Below, piece after piece: positions 5,196-8,297 of a stretch of 8,297 nucleotides of DNA. Each line of letters starts with the position of its first letter. Within the stretch, counting starts at the first letter, position 1. Below the pieces are notes generated by a model. The model ran no database searches. It was not told where the DNA came from and was given only the letters and a program-made list of their open reading frames with translations. The position numbers were made by a program, and so were the translations under genes. This DNA is from Candidatus Pelagibacter sp. (lineage in GTDB: Bacteria; Pseudomonadota; Alphaproteobacteria; Pelagibacterales; Pelagibacteraceae): positions 1 to 8,297 of the forward strand of contig JAOIVP010000022.1 in the NCBI GenBank assembly GCA_028224115.1, in the 5' to 3' direction.

Positions 5196-6374
5196 TTAGT
5201 TTAAGGCTTTTATACCAGGAAGTTCTTTGCCTTCAAGATATTCTAAAAAAGCTCCCCCAGCAGTTGAAACAAAATTAAAATCATTTACTGCATTTAAACT
5301 ATTCAATAATGAAACTGTATCTCCTCCTCCAGCAACTGAATAGATTTTATTAGATTTATTATTTTCAATTATCTTCTTAGCAATTTTAATGCTGCCATTA
5401 GCAAAATTTGGATTTTCAAAATACCCAGCAGGTCCGTTCCATAAAATGGTGTTACTTTCATCAATAATATTACAAATAACTTTAATAGTTTTTGGACCAA
5501 TATCTAAAATCATTTCATCAGATGAAATTTCACTTAACTCTTTAATTTGTGGGCTTCCATTTAGGTTTTTCCCCACAACAATGTCTTCAGGGCAAATTAT
5601 TTTACAGTTATTGATTTCTGAAAGTGAAAAAATTTCTTTTATAATTGGATCAGAGTTTTCTTCTTGTAGCGATTTTCCAATTTGGTTACCCATATACTTA
5701 ATAATATTGTTAGCCATTCCGCCTACAATTATAATGTTGTCAAATTTAGGTATTAAATTCTTAATTATATTAATTTTAGTAGAGACTTTTGAGCCTCCAA
5801 TAATACAGGTTATAGGTTTTTTAATTTCAGAAGTAATTTTTTTTAAAGCACCAACTTCTAAATCAAGTTGTAATCCAGAGTAACAAGGTAAAAAATTTGT
5901 TATTTCATCAATTGATGCGTGCGCTCTATGAGAACATGAAAAAGCATCATTAACATAAATATCAGCTAAACTTGCAAGTTGTTTTGCAAAGTGTGAATTA
6001 TTTTTTTCCTCATCAGGATAAAATCTTATATTCTCTAACATGACTATTTTTTCATCATCATTATTAAATAAATCTTTTAAAGCTATTTCTTTAATATCTT
6101 TAGTAATGAGTTTTATATTTTGATTCAATTTTATTTCTAAATCTTGACATATGGGTCTAAGTGAAAGTTCGTTAGCCACTTGTCCTTTAGGTCTTCCCAC
6201 ATGAGAAATAATTATGATTTTTGTATTTTGAGAAAGTAGAAATTTTAAAGTAGGTAGAATTTTATCAATCCTTGTTGTGTCAGTGATTTTATTATCAATT
6301 AAAGGAACATTTAAATCTAATCTTAATAATATTTTTTGATTATTAAGATTTAATTCTTCACTGATACTTTTCAT
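5196..6374 (-). CDS. pgk: Phosphoglycerate kinase
   Basis: Interconverts 1,3-bisphosphoglycerate + ADP and 3-phosphoglycerate + ATP. The two-domain enzyme has a typical length of 392 residues. The N-terminal substrate domain has 'LRLDLNVP' at 17-24 (D20, N22), R35, 'SHVGRPKG' at 57-64, 'ENIRFYPDE' at 114-122 (R117) and 'DAFSCSHRAHAS' at 143-154 (R150). The C-terminal nucleotide domain has 'IGGSKVSTK' at 192-200 (K196, K200), 'IIVGGMANN' at 215-223, 'LWNGPAGYFE' at 311-320 and 'SVAGGGDTVSLL' at 346-357, with the catalytic Gly-rich loop complete. 'FVSTAGGAFLEYLEG' near 368-382 is the usual end. The start ATG shares one base with the gap stop (TAATG), so translation is likely coupled. No Shine-Dalgarno is visible. 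Confidence 0.98.
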   Translation of the reverse strand: MKSISEELNLNNQKILLRLDLNVPLIDNKITDTTRIDKILPTLKFLLSQNTKIIIISHVGRPKGQVANELSLRPICQDLEIKLNQNIKLITKDIKEIALKDLFNNDDEKIVMLENIRFYPDEEKNNSHFAKQLASLADIYVNDAFSCSHRAHASIDEITNFLPCYSGLQLDLEVGALKKITSEIKKPITCIIGGSKVSTKINIIKNLIPKFDNIIIVGGMANNIIKYMGNQIGKSLQEENSDPIIKEIFSLSEINNCKIICPEDIVVGKNLNGSPQIKELSEISSDEMILDIGPKTIKVICNIIDESNTILWNGPAGYFENPNFANGSIKIAKKIIENNKSNKIYSVAGGGDTVSLLNSLNAVNDFNFVSTAGGAFLEYLEGKELPGIKALN

Positions 6375-7381
6375 TAAGAGATTTTATGAACGTATTCTGC
6401 TATGTCACACATTCTATTTGAAAATCCCCACTCATTGTCATACCAGGCTGAAATTTTTCCCATATTTTTACCTACAACGTTAGTAAGCGATGAGTCTACA
6501 ATTGCTGATGATGAATTATGATTAAAATCAATAGATACTAGTTTTTCAGATGTTATTTCTAATATTTTTTTAGACTGATTTTTTGAAACTTCTTTAAAAG
6601 TTTCATTAATTTTTTCTTTGCTTATCTCTTTTTTAGTACAAAAAACCAATTCAATTAGGGACACATTTGGAGTTGGAACTCTCATCGCAACACCTTCTAA
6701 TTTGCCTTTTAAGGATGGAATTATTTCTCCTATAGCTTTTGAAGCACCAGTAGAAGTTGGAACAATCGATTGGCTTGCAGATCTTGCTCTTCTTGGATCT
6801 TTGTGAGAATTATCTAAAATTCTTTGATCGCTAGTAAAAGCATGAATTGTGGTCATAAAACCTTTTTCAATTTCAAAATTTTTATGAAGTACATTTGCAA
6901 CCGGAGCCAAACAATTTGTGGTACAAGATGCTGCGGAAATTATTTGATCATTTTTTGTAATCTCTTTCTCATTTACACCAAATACAATAGTTTTGTCTGC
7001 GTTTTTACACGGAGCAGAAACTATAACTTTTTTTGCACCATTATTGATATGTGCTAATAATTTTTCTTTTGAATTAAATTTTCCAGTACATTCAAAAACG
7101 TAATCTACACCAAATTTTTTCCAATCAATATCTTCAATTTTAGACTCTTGAGAAAAAGTAATTTTATTTTTATTTATAATTAGATGATTTTCATCATAAT
7201 CAAGAACTGCATTAAATTTTCCATGAACAGAGTCGTATTTAATTAGTGTACAACTTGCTTCTGAATTAGATCTATTATTGATATGTTTTATTTTGATATT
7301 TTTGTTTTGGCTTTCAATAATTGCTCTGATAATCATTCGACCAATTCTCCCCATTCCATTGATGCCAACATTTATAGTCAT
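6374..7381 (-). CDS. gap: Glyceraldehyde-3-phosphate dehydrogenase, possibly NADP(H)-tolerant
   Basis: Phosphorylating GAPDH of normal length (335). The Rossmann loop 'GINGMGRIGR' is at 6-15, the active-site 'ASCTTNCLAP' at 151-160 gives the nucleophile C153, and H180 ('TTIHAFTSDQR') is its partner. 'SAWYDNEWGFSNR' at 311-323 is the standard C-terminal block. The cofactor site is unusual. Where NAD enzymes have 'VND' with the Asp holding the ribose hydroxyls, this one reads 'INNRS' (N36, R37), and where they have 'LP' before 'HKDLRRAR' it has 'NS' (N191, S192), closer to the 'AS' of chloroplast NADP enzymes. This suggests NADP(H) or dual use and perhaps a gluconeogenic bias; this is inference. 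The ATG overlaps the tkt stop as ATGA. Confidence 0.97.
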   Translation of the reverse strand: MTINVGINGMGRIGRMIIRAIIESQNKNIKIKHINNRSNSEASCTLIKYDSVHGKFNAVLDYDENHLIINKNKITFSQESKIEDIDWKKFGVDYVFECTGKFNSKEKLLAHINNGAKKVIVSAPCKNADKTIVFGVNEKEITKNDQIISAASCTTNCLAPVANVLHKNFEIEKGFMTTIHAFTSDQRILDNSHKDPRRARSASQSIVPTSTGASKAIGEIIPSLKGKLEGVAMRVPTPNVSLIELVFCTKKEISKEKINETFKEVSKNQSKKILEITSEKLVSIDFNHNSSSAIVDSSLTNVVGKNMGKISAWYDNEWGFSNRMCDIAEYVHKIS

Positions 7382-8297
7382 ATTTTTTTCTCAAAAAGCC
7401 TTTTTGATTTACTAGCAATATTTGTCGTGGTTAAACCAAAGTGTTTATAAATCTCTTTGTAAGGTGCACTTTTTCCAAATGTATCAATTCCAAAAGTAAG
7501 ACCATCAATACCCACATATTTTTTCCAACAATCTGTTGATGCAGCTTCTATAGATACTTTTATTTTTGTTTCATTAATAATTTTTTGTTTATACGAATTA
7601 GATTGTGATTCAAAAAGGTTATGACACGGCATAGATATAACTTTTGAATATATCTTATCTTTGGCCAATTTATGACTAGTTTCAATTGCCAAATTAACCT
7701 CAGATCCACTTGCAAGTATTGTTAAATGAATCTTTTTATTTGTTCTAAATACCTCATATGCACCAAGAGAACATTTGTTTGCATTTGAAATTTTTTTTCG
7801 TATTGGTTTAAGGTTTTGCCTTGTTAAAGATAAAACGCTTGGCGTTTTTGAACTTTTTAATGCATGTTCCCAACATTCAATAGTTTCCATTCTATCCGCA
7901 GGTCTAAAAACATTTAGATTTGGAATAGAGCGTAAGCCTGATAGCTGCTCTATTGGTTGATGGGTTGGACCATCTTCTCCAAGACCAATAGAATCGTGTG
8001 TCATAACATAAATAACTCTTTGTTCCATTAATGCCGACAGTCTTATTGATGGTTTGCAATAATCTGAAAATATCAAAAATGTTCCACCATAAGGAATAAA
8101 ATTACTATGAAGAGCAAGTCCATTCATTATTCCACTCATTGCATGTTCTCTTACTCCATAGTGAATGTAATTACCATTAAACTCACCTGGCTTTATTATT
8201 TTATGATATTTTGTTTTAGTGTTATTTGATCCCGCTAAATCGGCAGAACCTCCAATTAGATTATTAGTAATGCTAGTCAATGCATTCAAAGTAAGTT
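7378..8297 (-). CDS. tkt: Transketolase, C-terminal part (5' end beyond window)
   Basis: Thiamine-diphosphate enzyme of the pentose phosphate pathway that moves two-carbon units between sugar phosphates. The frame stays open to the right edge, so the apparent TTG start at 8289 is internal and about 305 C-terminal residues of a roughly 650-residue enzyme are seen. The pyrimidine domain begins at 'GGSADLAGSNNTKTK', followed by 'IHYGVREHAMSGIMNG' holding the catalytic Glu that activates ThDP, 'PYGGTFLIFSDYCKPSIRLS', and 'THDSIGLGEDGPTHQPIEQL' with the substrate-binding His. 'VFRPAD' and 'LSLTRQNL' are also present, and the C-terminal domain ends in 'IDTFGKSAPYKEIYKHFGLT' and a basic tail. The ThDP diphosphate-binding domain lies outside. 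It is upstream of gap with a 4-base ATGA overlap, and the tkt-gap-pgk-fba order is common in Alphaproteobacteria. Confidence 0.97.
   Translation of the reverse strand, partial: LTLNALTSITNNLIGGSADLAGSNNTKTKYHKIIKPGEFNGNYIHYGVREHAMSGIMNGLALHSNFIPYGGTFLIFSDYCKPSIRLSALMEQRVIYVMTHDSIGLGEDGPTHQPIEQLSGLRSIPNLNVFRPADRMETIECWEHALKSSKTPSVLSLTRQNLKPIRKKISNANKCSLGAYEVFRTNKKIHLTILASGSEVNLAIETSHKLAKDKIYSKVISMPCHNLFESQSNSYKQKIINETKIKVSIEAASTDCWKKYVGIDGLTFGIDTFGKSAPYKEIYKHFGLTTTNIASKSKRLFEKKI

Noticed and set aside
5389..5883. A 164-codon + strand open frame opposite pgk
   Set aside because: It is wholly antisense to a fully conserved pgk reading frame; its hydrophobic composition is what the reverse of Lys/Asn/Glu-rich codons gives, and no family motif is present.
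6618..7057. Two + strand open frames opposite gap
   Set aside because: Both are short and antisense to the GAPDH active-site region, with no independent start signal or recognisable family.
7775..7960. A short + strand open frame opposite tkt
   Set aside because: It mirrors conserved transketolase codons and has no supporting motif or ribosome site.

Overview
The window is strongly AT-rich, densely packed DNA. It looks like a streamlined marine alphaproteobacterium of the SAR11 / Pelagibacterales type. Four things support this: alphaproteobacterial marker proteins (a DUF1013/TrcR regulator and a cysteine-free L31), very short intergenic gaps, Lys/Asn/Ile-rich proteins, and the gene order tkt-gap-pgk-fba-thiE-efp-suhB-rpmE-trcR-rpsU-tRNA-fMet. 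The taxonomic call rests on recognition and inference; no search was run.

Layout. Bases 1-1042 (+ strand) hold the end of what looks like a surface-polysaccharide / deoxysugar cluster: the C-terminus of a sugar C-methyltransferase-like protein cut by the window edge, then two different small cupin proteins packed head to tail. A 49-base gap with an all-AT palindrome separates these from a convergent block. Bases 1092-8297 are all on the - strand. Read in the direction of transcription they are: transketolase (cut by the right edge), GAPDH, phosphoglycerate kinase, class I fructose-bisphosphate aldolase, ThiE, EF-P, a SuhB-type phosphatase, ribosomal protein L31, TrcR, ribosomal protein S21 and the initiator tRNA. 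No stretch above 300 bases lacks a gene.

How the genes work together. tkt-gap-pgk-fba form a lower glycolysis / gluconeogenesis plus pentose-phosphate module. The junctions are nearly all overlapping or abutting (ATGA, TAATG, a 14-base overlap, 1- and 4-base gaps), so translational coupling is likely. thiE is wedged in with a forced TTG start. From efp onward the block turns to translation and growth control. Candidate internal promoters lie before rpmE and at the trcR stop codon.

Most noteworthy points. (1) rpsU has the only strong Shine-Dalgarno (GGAGGT) I see among the starts checked here, and it is best placed to serve an AUU start codon, which also gives the family-standard N-terminus. 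(2) The initiator tRNA follows rpsU by 6 bases and has A-U instead of G-C as the first of the '3GC' anticodon-stem pairs. (3) The GAPDH cofactor site looks NADP(H)-tolerant. (4) The variable sugar cluster ends exactly where the 3' end of the tRNA-fMet gene begins. I found no CRISPR array, transposon, phage gene or defence system, and no clearly new multi-gene system; the interest lies in regulation and in the island boundary.
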